DNA from: Delphinus delphis | Taxonomy: Eukaryota; Chordata; Mammalia; Artiodactyla; Delphinidae | Length of the DNA stretch: 64,000 nt | Reading direction: 5' to 3' | Assembly: GCF_949987515.2 (NCBI RefSeq) | Contig: NC_082694.2 | Location: forward strand, 70,926,080 to 70,990,079 | Part shown: positions 1 to 11,533 of the stretch, in pieces | Numbering within the stretch: the first letter of the stretch is position 1 | How the letters are laid out: each line of letters starts with the position of its first letter | Translations under genes and position numbers: made by a program | Notes under the pieces: generated by a model | Seen by the model: only the letters and a program-made list of their open reading frames with translations | Told to the model about the DNA's origin: nothing | Databases searched by the model: none

Positions 1-1185
1 GAGGGAGAGGAGAGAGAACAGGAGTACAGATCTAACAGATTTTCCTTCTCCAAATGTTTATGGTTAGAGCCCCCAGAGAGGCCATCAAGGCTTTAAATGC
101 TCAGAGGCTGCAATGGCTATTTTTAACAGAACGATAGCAATTTTGAGTTGCAGTGCTAAGGGCAGTGGAATGTTTCTGAGTGGCTCTGCTGGCTACAGGA
201 CATTTTTACTCAGAGAACCATCACTGCAGAGAGGGCAGGAAAAATTAGTATTAAATGTTTAATGGCATTGCTTGCATATTAGTTTCAGGTTCAGTCTAGG
301 ATAAGGTCATTTTTACTTGCTTGAGCCTGCTTTATAATATGTCAAGGCGATTTATATAATCAGCACGTTCATTCTATTCATGCCCTTTTGACTGAGTGTG
401 TAACCTAATTTTATTATAGAAAGGGATCATAGAAATGAATCGTTTCCGGTCTTGCTTTTATACCGGGGATAGCTTGATGTAAGCGTGGCTGGTGGGTCCC
501 GTGGAGGTGTGGACCTCTATACACTGTCAGCACAATGCAGATCTTTACACTCTGGTTCTCACTCCACCTTCCTCACCAGGAGGAAGGGACCCTGGAGGGT
601 GATGGGGCTGATGGATGGTCGTAGGGGGGGAAAGAGGGTCCAGGGGAGAGATCACTGCAAAGGCTCAGAGGCCAGAAAGCCAGGGGGGGGATCGTCAGCT
701 AGTCCATCTGGAATGGGTTTAGAGCAGCTGTGGCAGGTGTGTCTGGGTTAAAGGCAGGTTGGGGACAGGTAGTGGAGGAGCCCAGAAATCAAGCTGAGAC
801 CTTGGATTGTACGCTAAAGAAGCCAGGAGAGTATAGCTTGATCTGTGTTTTGAAGATCATAGTGTTGATCTGGAAGGGCCAGTAGAGGAAAGATGGGAAG
901 AGGGGGAGACAATTTTCAAGGCCACTGCCATAATCCGGGGCCTGCCTCAGGAGAAAGGTAGGAGCAGAGGAAAGTAGAGGGTGGACATAAAAGGCTTCAT
1001 AGAGAACAGAACCAATGGGACTTAGGAACAACTGCCCTAGATCTACCCTTCCCTTTGCTCCAACAGCCGTGCCACCAGGGACATCTTAGAGCTCTCTTTA
1101 CATCCAGCCCCGCTCCAGATTGTGGCATGACGGTAGCGTAACAAACATGGTATGTCCTGCCGTTGACTTTTTTCATTTCAGGAAG
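1..1185. other. EFR3B intron 3, no recognised feature
   Basis: Single-copy-looking sequence. The first 20 bases are purine-rich. No exon resembling EFR3B exon 4 was seen on the minus strand. Confidence 0.5.
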
Positions 1186-1189
1186 TAAT

Positions 1190-1790
1190 ACATGCTCAAT
1201 AGAGAATATTTAGGAAACACAAAAGTGTAGATAGAAACCAAAAACCCCAGCCACCTTGTTCACAAAATATTAAGAGTACTCAGTATTTTGGCGTATTTAT
1301 TTTTACTGTATTTTCCAGGCATTGAGATTTGTTATTGTTTTTAACTTGATTTAAATACTGTGTATATAAGTATGTATTCTATTTTTCATTTACTTATGGC
1401 ATTTTCCATATTATATGGAAAGTATGTTTATAAACACCATTTTTATTGACTAGGTAACATTTCCTGAAGCGATAAACACCATAATTTACTATTCTCCTCC
1501 AGTTGGGCATTTAAGTTACTTCCATCTTTTCAGTATTATAAAAATTACCATAATGAACATCTCTGTGTGTACAGTGAGATTATATATAAGATTGATATGG
1601 TGGGATAGATGAATAGAAATGGAATTACTGGATCAAAGGGCATAAGTGTTTTTGAAGCTCTTGACATATATTTCAAAATTACTTTCTAGAAAGCTTCAAC
1701 CAATTTGTACTCATTCTAGAAAAGTATGAAAATGCCTCTCATTTTGCCATCCCTGGGTTAACACTGGAAATTATATATACTTTTTAAAAA
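1190..1790 (-). repeat. Ancient LINE-1-like 3' fragment
   Basis: Carries the phrases AAGTAATACATGCTCAATAG, GGAATTACTGGATCAAAGGG and a middle with ATAATGAACAT. This is the decayed pattern of an old L1M-class 3' region in antisense. The family name is from memory and unsure. Confidence 0.5.
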
Positions 1791-1863
1791 AAACAATTTG
1801 ATAAGTGAAGGTGGTAGCTTAGTATTTCAATCTACCTATTTGGCTGTTTAATCTATTGATCAG

Positions 1864-2055
1864 GGACTTCCCTGGTGGCACAGTGGTTAAGAATCCGCCT
1901 GCCAATGCAGGCGACACGGGTTTGAGCCCCGGTCTGGGAAGGTCCCACATCTGGTGGAGCAACTAAGCCCGTGCGCCACAAGCCCATGTGCTACAACGAG
2001 CCTGCGCTCTAGAGCTTGCAAGCCACAACTACTGAGCCCACATGCCACAACTACT
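1864..2055 (+). mobile_element. CHR-1-type SINE, 3' truncated
   Basis: Opens GGGACTTCCCTGGTGGCACA and runs through the tRNA-derived part into the CACAACTACTGAGCCC segment of the long CHR-1 form. It stops abruptly at ACTACTAG without an A-rich tail, where an oppositely oriented SINE begins. Confidence 0.88.
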
Positions 2056-2137
2056 AGTTCCCCCACCAGGGATGGAATCCGTGCCCCCTGCAGTGGTAGG
2101 GTGGCGTCTTAACCACTGGACCACCAGGGAAGTCCCT
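2056..2137 (-). mobile_element. CHR-type SINE 5' half, inverted
   Basis: Ends CCACCAGGGAAGTCCC on the plus strand, the reverse complement of a CHR start. Only the first 80 bases or so are present, and they butt directly against the preceding SINE. Confidence 0.85.
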
Positions 2138-2423
2138 CCTTGCTTTTTAAGAGAGTAAGCTGAATGAGGCAGGGTGGGTTTGGTGAGAGTAACGGCACAT
2201 TCTGGGTTCAATGGTGTGTGAGGGCTTCTGGATAGAGACACGGGGGTAAATGGAGGCTAACAGAGGTGCTCCTAGGAAGCCAACACCCCCTTCTTCCCAA
2301 ATCTTGGCAAGGGCATCACATTTTACCTTTGGAAAAGCACAGGGAACCCACTCCTCACTCCCAGTCCCCATTTTCTCAGGCTGTTCAACAATCCAGTCTA
2401 TTAACATTTCTTAAAAGGACCCT

Positions 2424-2759
2424 GGGACTTCCCTGGTGGAGCAGTGGTTAAGAACCCGCCTGCCAATGCAGGAGACACAGGTTCCGTCCCTGGTCCGGGA
2501 AGATCCCACGTGCCGCAGAGCAACTAAGCCCTTGTGCCACAACAACTGAGCCTGCGCTCTAGAGCCCGCGAGCCACAGCTCCTGAGCCCCCGTGCCACAA
2601 CTACTGAAGCCCGTGCACCTAGAGCCTGCGTTCCGAAACAAGAGAAGCCATCACAATGAGAAGCTCACGCACCACGACGAAGAGTAGCCCCTGCTCGCAG
2701 CAACTAGAGAAAGCCCGTGCACAGCAACGAAGACCTGGTGCAGCCAAAAATAAATAAAT
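2424..2759 (+). mobile_element. CHR-1 SINE, full length
   Basis: A 336 bp copy with the complete long CHR-1 body and a TAAATAAATA tail. Flanked by an 11 bp duplication AAAAGGACCCT at 2413-2423 and 2760-2770. It lies in EFR3B intron 3, antisense to the gene, ending about 75 bp from exon 3. Confidence 0.93.
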
Positions 2760-2832
2760 AAAAGGACCCTATGTTTTGCCCTGAAAATATATAATTTCTG
2801 CAAATCTCTCTCCACCCTCCCATACTACTTAC

Positions 2833-2960
2833 CCATATCGATGACGACCCACATCACGGATGAGCCTCTCAGAGAGGTAGGCGCCAATGCGATCGAGCTT
2901 TTCTGGAGCTGACAGGGCGTAGAAGGTCAGCTTCTCCATGTTGGTCTTCACCAGGCCATC
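2833..2960 (-). CDS. EFR3B: EFR3B coding exon 3
   Basis: This 128 bp exon opens after a CTTTTACAG acceptor with DGLVKTNMEKLTFYALSAPE, continues with KLDRIGAYLSERLIRDVGRH and RY, and ends with GG before GTAAGT. The two last bases start the next Gly codon (RYG|Y in the family). It encodes the first part of the alpha-helical ARM/HEAT-like rod found in EFR3 and yeast Efr3. Residues KTNMEKLTFYALS separate it from EFR3A, which has different residues at some of these positions. No stop or frameshift is present. Exon 4 (YVCIAMEALDQ in the family) was not found in 1-2832, so it lies outside the window. Confidence 0.95.
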
Positions 2961-3983
2961 CTGTAAAAGACAGATCATCCTCACTGTGGCCATGCGATGG
3001 CTAGAAGACTTCAAGTCTAAAGGTAAATGGTCATTCAACTTAATCAACACTTACCAGAGTGCCTGTAATGTACGCGACAAACACATGTGGGTTTTGGGGA
3101 TCTAGAGATGATTAAAACATAGACCCTGCTCTCCAGGAACTCCCAACTTCACCCAAAGTGTGCTAGCTATAAGCAAAAATAGTCAGTGATATAAGTGTAC
3201 ATATGTGTGTGCATGTGTACACTATATGTATTTACATATGTATATGTGTATGTACATGGAGGTATATATGTGTGTGTGTATATGTGTGTATATGAATGGA
3301 TGACAAGTCTTCAATGAAAGCAATGCAGAATTAAAACGTATTGGATATCCAACATCGAGAAGTGAACAGGAAGAAGGCAGCTCTGCAGCTTTCAGGGAAT
3401 TGTCCAGAGGATGTTGGAAGTGTGACCCTCCACTGCCCATCAGGAAGAGGTCATTGATTTCCAGAGAAGAAGTCAAGTACATCAGACCCTTTCCAAAACC
3501 ACATAACCCATAATGAAGCCTGACCGTAGAGTGGCAGCTTGGAAACCAAGAAGCCAGGTGTCCCCTGTGCCAACTTGACACCTGGAAGATACCAGAGGGA
3601 GCGTGGAGAGGACATGAGCTCCAGAGCCAAAACCCAAGAAGGGAAATGCTCACACCTGACAACAGCGAAATAGTAGCATTCTGAGTTAGCGGCTCAAGGA
3701 ACTATCACCCAGAGAGACATGAGTGGAGAGAATGCTCAGCGGTGGCCAGAAGCACTGAGCACCGAGACACACTTCAGAGCCCTCTGCGGATGCTGCCCGC
3801 AGAGCGGCCCAAAGCTCCTCGTTCTTCAGGCTCCCAGCTGCCTCTGGTCACCGATGGGGCTGTGGCCGAGGTTTTGGTGTGTCTGAGTGAGCCCCGGGGC
3901 CCACTCTCCCTCGGAGCAGCCCCCAGGGCCCTGGATGGGGTAAGGTGGTGAGAGGCATGCTGGCGGCAGGAGACGAGACCCAC
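2961..3983 (-). other. EFR3B: EFR3B intron 2
   Basis: A 1,023 bp intron with GTGGGT donor (3978-3983) and TTTTACAG acceptor (2961-2968). Apart from a TG/TA-rich stretch at about 3190-3295 I recognise nothing in it. Open frames here (for example 3222-3662 on the minus strand) have no family resemblance. Confidence 0.85.
3190..3295. repeat. TG/TA-rich simple repeat
   Basis: Alternating purine-pyrimidine tract (TATGTGTGTG, TATATGTG units) within EFR3B intron 2. Confidence 0.8.
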
Positions 3984-4060
3984 CTCGGGATCCTCAGGGA
4001 AGATGTTGTCCACCAGCCTTTTGTACCTGGGGCGCAGGGCACCGCAGCAGCCACATACAC
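3984..4060 (-). CDS. EFR3B: EFR3B coding exon 2
   Basis: This 77 bp exon encodes the rest of Gly3 and then 25 residues, VCGCCGALRPRYKRLVDNIF followed by PEDPE. The acceptor is TTGCCGTTGCAG just above 4060 and the donor is GAG|GTGGGT ending at 3984. Cys5, Cys7 and Cys8 form the cluster that is S-palmitoylated in EFR3 proteins, and Arg12, Arg14, Lys16 and Arg17 form a basic patch suited to acidic membrane lipids. The exon is not a multiple of three, so skipping it would shift the frame. It sits about 260 bp downstream, in transcript direction, of a long UG-rich array. Confidence 0.94.
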
Positions 4061-4320
4061 CTGCAACGGCAACGAGAAACACCGGGGAGCTAAGCCTCCT
4101 GGTTAGGCCGAGGGGACCAGGTTGGGCCGTTTGTGAGAAACCAGACCCAGGCTGGAAACAGAAGGGTCCCTCCCTTAGAGCGCCAGGGCCTCGGTCCTTC
4201 TCACTGCTTCCCCAGCCCCAGCCCCACTCCAAGATGTCTGCCTTTTCCGCTGGGTGTCTTTGCTTGGAAATCAGGCATAGGTGCCAGCAGACCAGCACCT
4301 GTTCAGGAAGCCAGGCCATA

Positions 4321-4835
4321 GAACACACACGTGTGAACACGTGTGTACACACACGCACGCACACACGCACGCACACACTCACACCCACACCCCACACACA
4401 CCCACTCACACCACACACACCCACTCTCACACTCTCCCCCACACCCACACACTCACACTCCCACGCACACTCACTGTAACACACACTCACACACTCCCCC
4501 ACACACACCCACACACTCCCCCACACCCACACTCCCACACACTGTCACACACACACTCCCCACACACCCACACACACTCACTGTCATACACACTCACACA
4601 CTCCCTCCCACACCCCCACACCCACTCTCACACACACCCACACTCCCACACACACTGTCACACACCCATACCCACTCACTGTCACACACACACTCACATA
4701 CTCCCCACACACACCCAAACTCCCACACACACTCACTCCCCACACACCCACACACTCACACACTCCCCCCACACACCCCCACTCCCACACCCCCCACTCT
4801 CACAGACACTCCCACACACACCCACTCACACTCAC

Positions 4836-4892
<57 letters not shown>

Positions 4893-4894
4893 TG
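4321..4894. repeat. CA-rich minisatellite-like array
   Basis: About 570 bp of irregular repeats built from CACACA, ACTCCC and CACCCA blocks, ending in (CT)n and about 18 uninterrupted CA units at 4852-4890. On the EFR3B transcript it reads as a UG-rich, GUGUGAGU-like array directly upstream of exon 2. Open frames through it are low-complexity His-Thr-Pro strings and not genes. Confidence 0.9.
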
Positions 4895-4901
4895 CTCTCT
4901 C

Positions 4902-7764
4902 TCTCTCTGGGAGAAGACTATACAACGGTCTCCTGCAGCCCAAGGCTCTTCCCCAGTGTCCTGGAAGATGGACACAGCTTGGAAGAGCGGCTGCTGCACC
5001 TACCCGGCCCCCTCGCTTGATCCCCACTTCTTGTCTACTCTGGTCCTCAATCTCCTTTACCACCCTCTCTCCTGGGGCCATTTCCATTATAGAATGTTAT
5101 GTGAAACTATGAGAAATTAACACTACATTAATTATTAACATTTGAAAATGCATCTTTAATGCAGCGTGACTGCGGTGTTTGAAAGCCTTGGTGTTTGAGA
5201 GTTGGAGGGCTTCGGGGGGCCACCCAGTCGGTGGTTCTCACCACTAGCCCTCCCCCACCCCAGGAGGTTCTCACCCGTCTGGGGCAAAATGAAAAAAAAA
5301 CTAAGAATAATGTACCACGTTTTCAGAAAGCTGAAGACTGACATGCGCTCCTTCTTTGTATTTTGGTGCTGTGAAATGACAGCATTAAGAAATCAGTGAT
5401 AATAAAACAAACCTGGGGAAAATAAAAAGTTGATGAGTCTAGGTCCCACCGTAAAAAACTTTCAGTTGGAACCACTGATCTCCTCCCTTCCTCCTGACGC
5501 AGACGACTCCCCTGGCACATCCCAGCCGCACCCTCCCTGCATTGGGGAAGGGAGAGGATGGCAGGGAAGGGCCTGGGAAAGTCCCCCCCCAAAAGAAAAA
5601 GTAATTGCCTCCTCATTCTACCAATTAACGCTTAAATCTGTTTGTACAAATGCTTTACTTGAAATGCAAATGTGCCCTGGAAGGATCAAGCCTATGGGTC
5701 ATTCAGAAAAGAATGAATTACTTTAGTGGGAATTACTTAAATCACACAAAGAGCCACAAAGAGCTTTACAGCGGCGAGCACGGCGGCTCTCCGGGACCAG
5801 GATGGGGAGGGCATGAGGGCGGCACCACCAGGAGGAGAAAGGAACCGGGATCCCGGCTCCAGGGGAGACTCGGTTGTTAGGGGATGGGCGTGTCCTTGGA
5901 GAAGCCAAGGGGCACCCTGAGGACAGGATATCAGATTTGCCATATCCAGGGACTACTGTGCCCTCAGCCTCCCACCCACCCCGGGCACAGGGAGGATTGT
6001 GGACCTAGTCCTCGGCTGCAAACCGGACTCTGGGTTCGGTCTCTCTGGGCTGGGCTGCTACTGGCGTCTCCCCATCTCCTCCCTGCCTCTGCCTGGGAGA
6101 AGGTGTCCAGGCTCCAGCTGGCTGGCATCCAGGGCTATTTCTTGTGACAGGACAGCTCCCTGGGGCCCCTGGCCTCAAGGCCCAGGATTTAAACCTGCCC
6201 TCCTGCCCTCTCTCTGCCCACTGCGGCTGTCGGCACGCTCCTTCCCAGGATGCCCAGTGGCACGTGCCCTACACGCTCCCTAAAACAGGAACACCGGCCC
6301 TTTGCATTTTAAGGGAGTGAGAACTAGAGAAAATGAGAAATTAGGGCCCCCAAACCCCACTGTCAGTCCCTTCTTCAAACCTTTCTGAAGGGCCCGCGAG
6401 CTGGGACCTGCCCTGGACAGAGGACAAGCTCAGGGTTGTTAGAAACCCCAACTGGTCGAGAAAGCACAAGCCCATTTTGGGTACTCAGGGTAGAAACCTC
6501 TGTGCAGGGGCTCCCCATCCCAGCACAGAGGCCACGACGCAGGGCCTCCGTGAGAACCCATCGCATTCGAGGCCCGGGCGTTCTCCTGCCTGTGGGGAGA
6601 GCTGAGAAGGCCAGAGAACAAGAGATGGGAGCAGGTGCCCCTATCAGCAGAGCTGCACTGCTTTCGGGTGCTTCCTGACCTACACCCTGGCAGCTCCTTC
6701 TAGTCTGTTCTTTCTTTCCAACCTCCTCAGACCCTTGGAGGGCAGGGGCTGGGGAGGCAGAGTGGGCAGCAACATGGGTTTCAAACCAAATCCTGGCACT
6801 GCTGCTTCCTAGCTGTGTGGTGTTGGGCAGGTAATGACATTCTGTGTGTGCGGTGTCCTGGGCTTAGCACACGGGGCTGCTGTGAGGCCACAGCGAGTTT
6901 ACGCAGCAAAGCACTCAGAACAGGGCCGGCCTGCTAACAGCCAGTGCAGGTCCCCGCCAGCTGCTCTCCCCTCTGCATTCCCCAGCCCAGGGCAGCTGAG
7001 CCCTTCCCGAACTGCTAGCTGGTCGGTGCTGGCTGGTACATCTTAGCGTGGCTTCCCCACTGACCACTTACTCAGCTATGGTGAGCAAGGTCAAGGGGCA
7101 GCTGAAGGCCTAAGAAGGAAGAATCCCAGAACGTTCCCAGAAGATCAAACTTCACTAGCCTGTGGGTCTGAAATGATAATCTGACCTCAACCTCCAGTCA
7201 CTGCCTGGTCACCTTCTCAAAGCCAGCATCCCTGAACTTTCCTGCCTCAGCGTCAGCTCCACAAGCACACACAACAGACTGGAGTCAAATGCTGTCGAGA
7301 GATAAAGCAAGAGGCTCACTGGGGAGCACCCATAGGACTGTACGTTGGAGGGTCGCCAGGAGAGTAGTTACAGTGGGTAACTAACAAGCGTTCATCAGAA
7401 AAAGCGTCTGTGGACAAATAAATCTATGAAACCTTGCACACCAAATCCCCCATTTCAGATTTGCAGGCAAATAAGCTTATTACAGCCTCTGAAGAGTCAT
7501 AAGGTAAAGAAATCTATTTAAATTTGTTCAAATCAACATCTCCCCATTTTTCACTGTTACAAAGAGCAGCATGATGAATACTTTTAATCGTCTTTTTTCA
7601 AGGCATGTGTATTGGCTACTGTGTGGGAACAGAAAGGTATATGCTACTATAAATGGAGCACATTGGAAACTGCTAATCTTAGAGTTTAAAGAGTCCTGGG
7701 TTCAAGTCCTGGTTCTGCCATTTGATCTTTGAGACTCAGTTTCCTCATCAATATAATAAGAGGA
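4902..7764. other. Intron 1 block without recognised repeats
   Basis: Mostly GC-moderate single-copy-looking sequence. Several open frames of 60-98 codons on both strands overlap one another and show no known family. Nothing further supported. Confidence 0.5.
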
Positions 7765-7980
7765 GGGCTTCCCTGGTGGCGCAGTGGTTGAGAGTCCGCC
7801 TGCCGATGCGGGGGACGCAGGTTCGTGCCCCAGTCCGGGAGGATCCCACATGCCGCGGAGCGGCTGGGCCCGTGAGCCATGGCCGCTGAGCCTGCGCGTC
7901 CGGAGCCTGTGCTCCGCAACGGGAGAGGCCACAACAGTGAGAGGCCCGCGTACTGCAGAAAAAAAAAATAAATAAATAAA
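7765..7980 (+). mobile_element. CHR-2 SINE
   Basis: Compact form with GAGCCATGGCCGCTGAGCCT in the middle and GTACTGC plus A-rich tail. The tail grades into the TA repeat that follows, so the target duplication is unclear. Confidence 0.92.
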
Positions 7981-8007
7981 AAATATATATATATATATAT
8001 ATATAAA
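7981..8007. repeat. (TA)n microsatellite
   Basis: About 12 TA units grown from the tail of the preceding SINE. Confidence 0.85.
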
Positions 8008-8159
8008 ATAAGGGGAGATTTTCCCTAAGGTACAATTCTATGATTGAAGTCCGAGACCATTTGCAATAGACTCTGGAAAGGGAGAAATCACCTTGAGCTC
8101 TGCTGGTTGTGGGAAGGCTTCCCAGGAGAGGAAGGACAAGAAGACGTGGGGCAGGATTC

Positions 8160-8420
8160 ACAGAGGTGAAAAGGACAGTGGGTACTTTATTCTTTATGTG
8201 CCAGACACAGTGCTAAAATACTTTACAAGCATCAACTCACTTAACCCTTACAATAACTCCATGGGGGAGGTATTGTTTTATCCCCATTTTACAGATGTGG
8301 AAGCTGAGGCACCAAAAGGTTAAGTTACCTGCCTAGAGCCACACAGCTAATAAGTGGCAGGATTTGAACCCCAAAATCTACCTCTAGGGGCTACGATGTT
8401 CTTAAGTACTACACCAGGGA
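8160..8420 (-). repeat. MIR SINE
   Basis: Diagnostic core CCCCATTTTACAGATGTGGA, then AAGCTGAGGCACC and CACACAGCTAATAAGTGGCA, in antisense order. Confidence 0.88.
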
Positions 8421-8489
8421 AGGGATGCATTAGCTAGGGAACTAGGGAAGGCTTACACAGAAAGGGAAAGACCACTAGGGCAGTGCATT

Positions 8490-8985
8490 TTGAGGGAAAC
8501 CACAATATGTCAACCCCAAATATGCCTCTTTGACATAAAAATTGTCTTGAGCTGAAGGCAATTAACTGGCAGCAAAAGGCAGGAAAGGCTCCCCCTTTTC
8601 TGCCTCAAGAGCGGAAATAAATGCTCCTTTTACTGGAGACAGACTTTAAGAAGTCAGCAGAGGAATCTGCAAACAAACCTTGTTAAGCTAACCCTTATCT
8701 TCCTAGTTCTTTCCTCACCATTCACTACCCATAGCCCCAACCCCTTTGTCTGGTCAGTTCTTCACAAATGTATTATTTCTTTGTCTAAAAGGTATAAAAT
8801 CTTCCTGCTCTGGTTACTTCTTTGGGTCTTCACTCTCTTGTGAAGGCTCCCAGGCACATGTAAAAATTCAATCAAATTTATATGCTTTTCTCCTGTTAAT
8901 CTGTCTTTGTCAGTTTAATTTTCAGACCCAGCCAGGGACCCTCAGAGGGTCAAAGAAAACTTTTTCCTCCTCTATAATTTCAAAC
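8490..8985 (+). mobile_element. Solo LTR of a class I-like endogenous retrovirus
   Basis: About 490 bp starting near TGTCAACCCC (8519 or slightly before). It has a TATA-like TATAAAA at 8793-8799 and ends with CAGACCCAGCCAGGGACCCT before the neighbouring MER5 piece. No gag, pol or env sequence adjoins it. Class is inferred from general architecture. Confidence 0.55.
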
Positions 8986-9126
8986 TGTAAAGTGCACACT
9001 CATCATTTGGGGATCTTATTAAAATGCAGATTCTGCTTCAGCAGAGCAGGGGTGGGGCCTGAGACTCTGCATTCCCACCAGACTCCAGGTGATGCTGATG
9101 GCCGTGGCCCAGGGACCACACTTTGA
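8986..9126 (+). repeat. MER5-type hAT DNA-transposon remnant
   Basis: Contains TTAAAATGCAGATTCTGCTT, GGGGTGGGGCCTGAGACTCT and AGGTGATGCTGATGGCC, the typical MER5A/B order. Confidence 0.75.
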
Positions 9127-9335
9127 GTCTGCAAGCCACCAGAGCACAGTGGCTAAGAATTTGGGCTCTGGAGTCAGACAGGCTTAGGTTGACATCCCAG
9201 CTCTTCCAATTTCTTATTGTTTGATCTTGAATAAGTTACTTAACCTAAACCCAAGTTTCCTCATATGAAAGATGAAAATGATAATGGTTCCTTCTCAGAG
9301 GGCTGCGGTGAGGATTAAATAATAACATCTCCCTG
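9127..9335 (+). repeat. MIR SINE
   Basis: AGTGGCTAAGAATTTGGGCTCTGGAGTC opens the tRNA-like head, followed by AGTTACTTAACC and GTGAGGATTAAAT, sense order. Confidence 0.9.
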
Positions 9336-9339
9336 GCTC

Positions 9340-9650
9340 CTTTTTCCTTTCTAACTCCCTTGAAGGAAAGATACAGAGGACCAGGCGGGGGCCAGACTGA
9401 GTACAGCCTTAAACAACAGGCTGAAGAGTTTAGGCTTTGCCTACATTAACCGAGAGCTCTGGGAGCCTCGTGAGCAGTGGGTGACATCGAAGATCAGTCC
9501 AGAGGTGGCATGCAAGATGGGATTGGACAGAGAGATTTAAGGCAGAGATGTGTGAGCGAATCGCCCCAGGTCAGGGGCAAATACCTGAACTGAGTGATGT
9601 TATCAAGATGGGAGAGTAAGGGGCAGAATCAGCAAGACTTGAGGAGCTCT
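9340..9650 (-). repeat. L2 LINE fragment
   Basis: Resembles the antisense L2 3' region (AGACTGAGTACAGCCTTAAA, GAGCAGTGGGTGACATCGAA, TTTAAGGCAGAGATG). Strongly diverged. Confidence 0.5.
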
Positions 9651-10109
9651 AAAAGGAGGAACAGGAGGAAAGTACAAAAGAGGACTGTGGGCTTTTCGGT
9701 CCCGCGACCAGACACCACAACCCCCTTGACTGAAATGGAGAAGAGACAGGTAGCTGGGGCTGGGGGGAGTGGGGACATCTAGGTGGGATCATCCAGGTAG
9801 TTGTGAGGAGGGCTCAGACTCATGGGAGAGACCAGGGCTGGAGCTCTGAGGGTCACTGGCCCTCATTGCCCACTGGTGTGTGAGAGAGGACCCGACTGCT
9901 CAGGGGAAAGGGGCAGTGGGAGCGGAGTCCCAGAGGATGGCTGCCTTGTCCACTCCCTCTTTCTTCCTGTTTTCCCCACCCACTACTTTTCTGTAAAGCC
10001 TTTCACCTTTCTTTGCCTCCTTTCTCTGCCCATCCCCTAAGGCCCTCCAAGCTAAGGCATTTGGGGACTTCATGCTGTTCACACTGATCCTGAAACAGGA
10101 GGGAAGGGG

Positions 10110-10680
10110 GCAGGGCACAACCCCTGAAAGAATGACATAGCCCGAGGACATGCCATAAACGGATTAGAACCAAAGGAGTCCAAGTTGACTTCCACTAGAC
10201 CTTGAGCCTCAGTATATGCTCACTGTAACACATCAGAAGCTAAATGACACACCCACAGGCGCCATGACAGTCCTAAGGCGACAATAAGGATCAAAAAGTG
10301 GGCGGTGGCCCAATTCCTGGAAGTCCCCGCCCCCTCCCCAAAATAGCTGGAATACTCCTCCCACTCATTAGCCTATGAAATTACCCACCCCTATAAAAAC
10401 TGACAACCCCATACCCTGGCGCCTTTCTCGCCTTCTGAGATGGCCCACGCTCTGTCTGTGGAGTGTGTTTCTCTCTAAATAAATCCACTTCTTACCTATC
10501 ACTTTGTCTCTCACTGAATTCTTTCTGCAATGAGACATCAAGAACCTGAGCTTCATTAAGTCCTGAAACCAGGTGTGTGATCTCAGTTGGAAGACTGTGG
10601 GTTTTGGCCGGGTTTGAGATCAAGCCGCGTGGGTTCAAATCCCAATCTGAGGTGCACGGTTTCCATCCCAGAAACATGCC
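10110..10680 (+). mobile_element. Solo LTR of an ERV1-like retrovirus
   Basis: Has LTR architecture: CCAATTCC near 10310, CTATAAAAAC at 10391-10400, AATAAA at 10478-10483 and TTTCTGCAATGAGACATCAA downstream. It lacks any internal viral genes, so it is a solitary LTR. Exact ends and target duplication are not clear to me. Confidence 0.65.
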
Positions 10681-10689
10681 CTTATTGGC

Positions 10690-11200
10690 ACACCCCCCAC
10701 CCCTGCTAAAATTCAAAGTCCCCCGTCTGATTATCTAATTCACGAGAGGCCAGTAGCTGATCAATAGTCTTTCAGAGGGTATATGCATTAAGGCTTAAAG
10801 GCTGAAAAAAATAATCTCTAATAGTTGAACCTTGGAGACATTTGGGTGAGGAGGGTGTTTTATATGAGGAAACCAGTATACAAGTGTCTACAAACTGTTC
10901 TGATATGTTGAGCTCTGGAGTTTGTTTGCTTGTGTTTTAACCCTTTCACACCCAGTTTTAAGGAAAATAAGGTAGGGAAGCAAAATTAATAGGCTTGTTG
11001 GGGGGGGTGGGGAAAGTATAGAAAAAGTTAAGAGTTTTTTGTTTGCTTTTAAGCAATCACAGTAATTTTCAAAAGAGAATGGGGCAGACAACTATGAAGC
11101 CATATAGGTGACCATGTCCTGATTAAAGGAAAGAAACACAAGAAAGGATCATTGGGGAAAATAACCTAAAGCTATTTACCATCTTATCTGCTCTACTTTA
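10690..11200. other. Intron 1 block without recognised feature
   Basis: A+T-rich, including a G8 run at about 10999-11009. Nothing recognised. Confidence 0.4.
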
Positions 11201-11215
11201 AAAAGGGACCGATCA

Positions 11216-11421
11216 GGGCTTCCCTGGTGGCGCAGTGGTTGAGAGTCCGCCTGCCGATGCAGGGGACACGGGTTCGTGCCCCGGTCTGGGAGGATCCCAC
11301 ATGCCGCGGAGCGGCTGTGCCCGTGAGCCATGGCCGCTGAGCCTGCGCGTCCGGAGCCTGTGCTCGGCAACGGGAGTGGCCACAACAGTGAGAGGCCCGA
11401 GTACCGCAAAAAAAAAAAAAA
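11216..11421 (+). mobile_element. CHR-2 SINE, young-looking
   Basis: Perfect 15 bp duplication AAAAGGGACCGATCA at 11201-11215 and 11422-11436, with a pure poly(A) tail, pointing to recent insertion. Confidence 0.95.
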
Positions 11422-11533
11422 AAAAGGGACCGATCATATGACTAAAGAGATTTTTTGGAATCTCAGCCAGAAGTCAGAAAAGCTCCACACTTCCTGCATA
11501 GGTAATCAAAGCAGCAAATAAAGGTCTCCTCTC

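Noticed and set aside
3222..3662. 146-codon minus-strand frame between exons 2 and 3
   Set aside because: It lies within intron 2, ends in the TG/TA repeat and would not join EFR3B in frame.
4321..4894. CRISPR-like array
   Set aside because: Units are irregular simple repeats without unique spacers, and the DNA is mammalian.
4281..5120. Long open frames of His-Thr-Pro or Val-Cys-Gly repeats
   Set aside because: They are translations of the CA-rich array in several frames on both strands.
7765..7850. tRNA gene in the SINE head
   Set aside because: CHR heads descend from a tRNA and keep A/B-box-like sequence, but the cloverleaf is not maintained and the position is inside a retroposed copy.
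11176..11441. Recurring open frames of 60-90 codons with the phrase SGRAGSAAMAHG
   Set aside because: The same peptide appears at each CHR-2 SINE (for example 15.4, 18.8, 30.3, 35.4 and 59.4 kb); it is SINE sequence and not a gene family.
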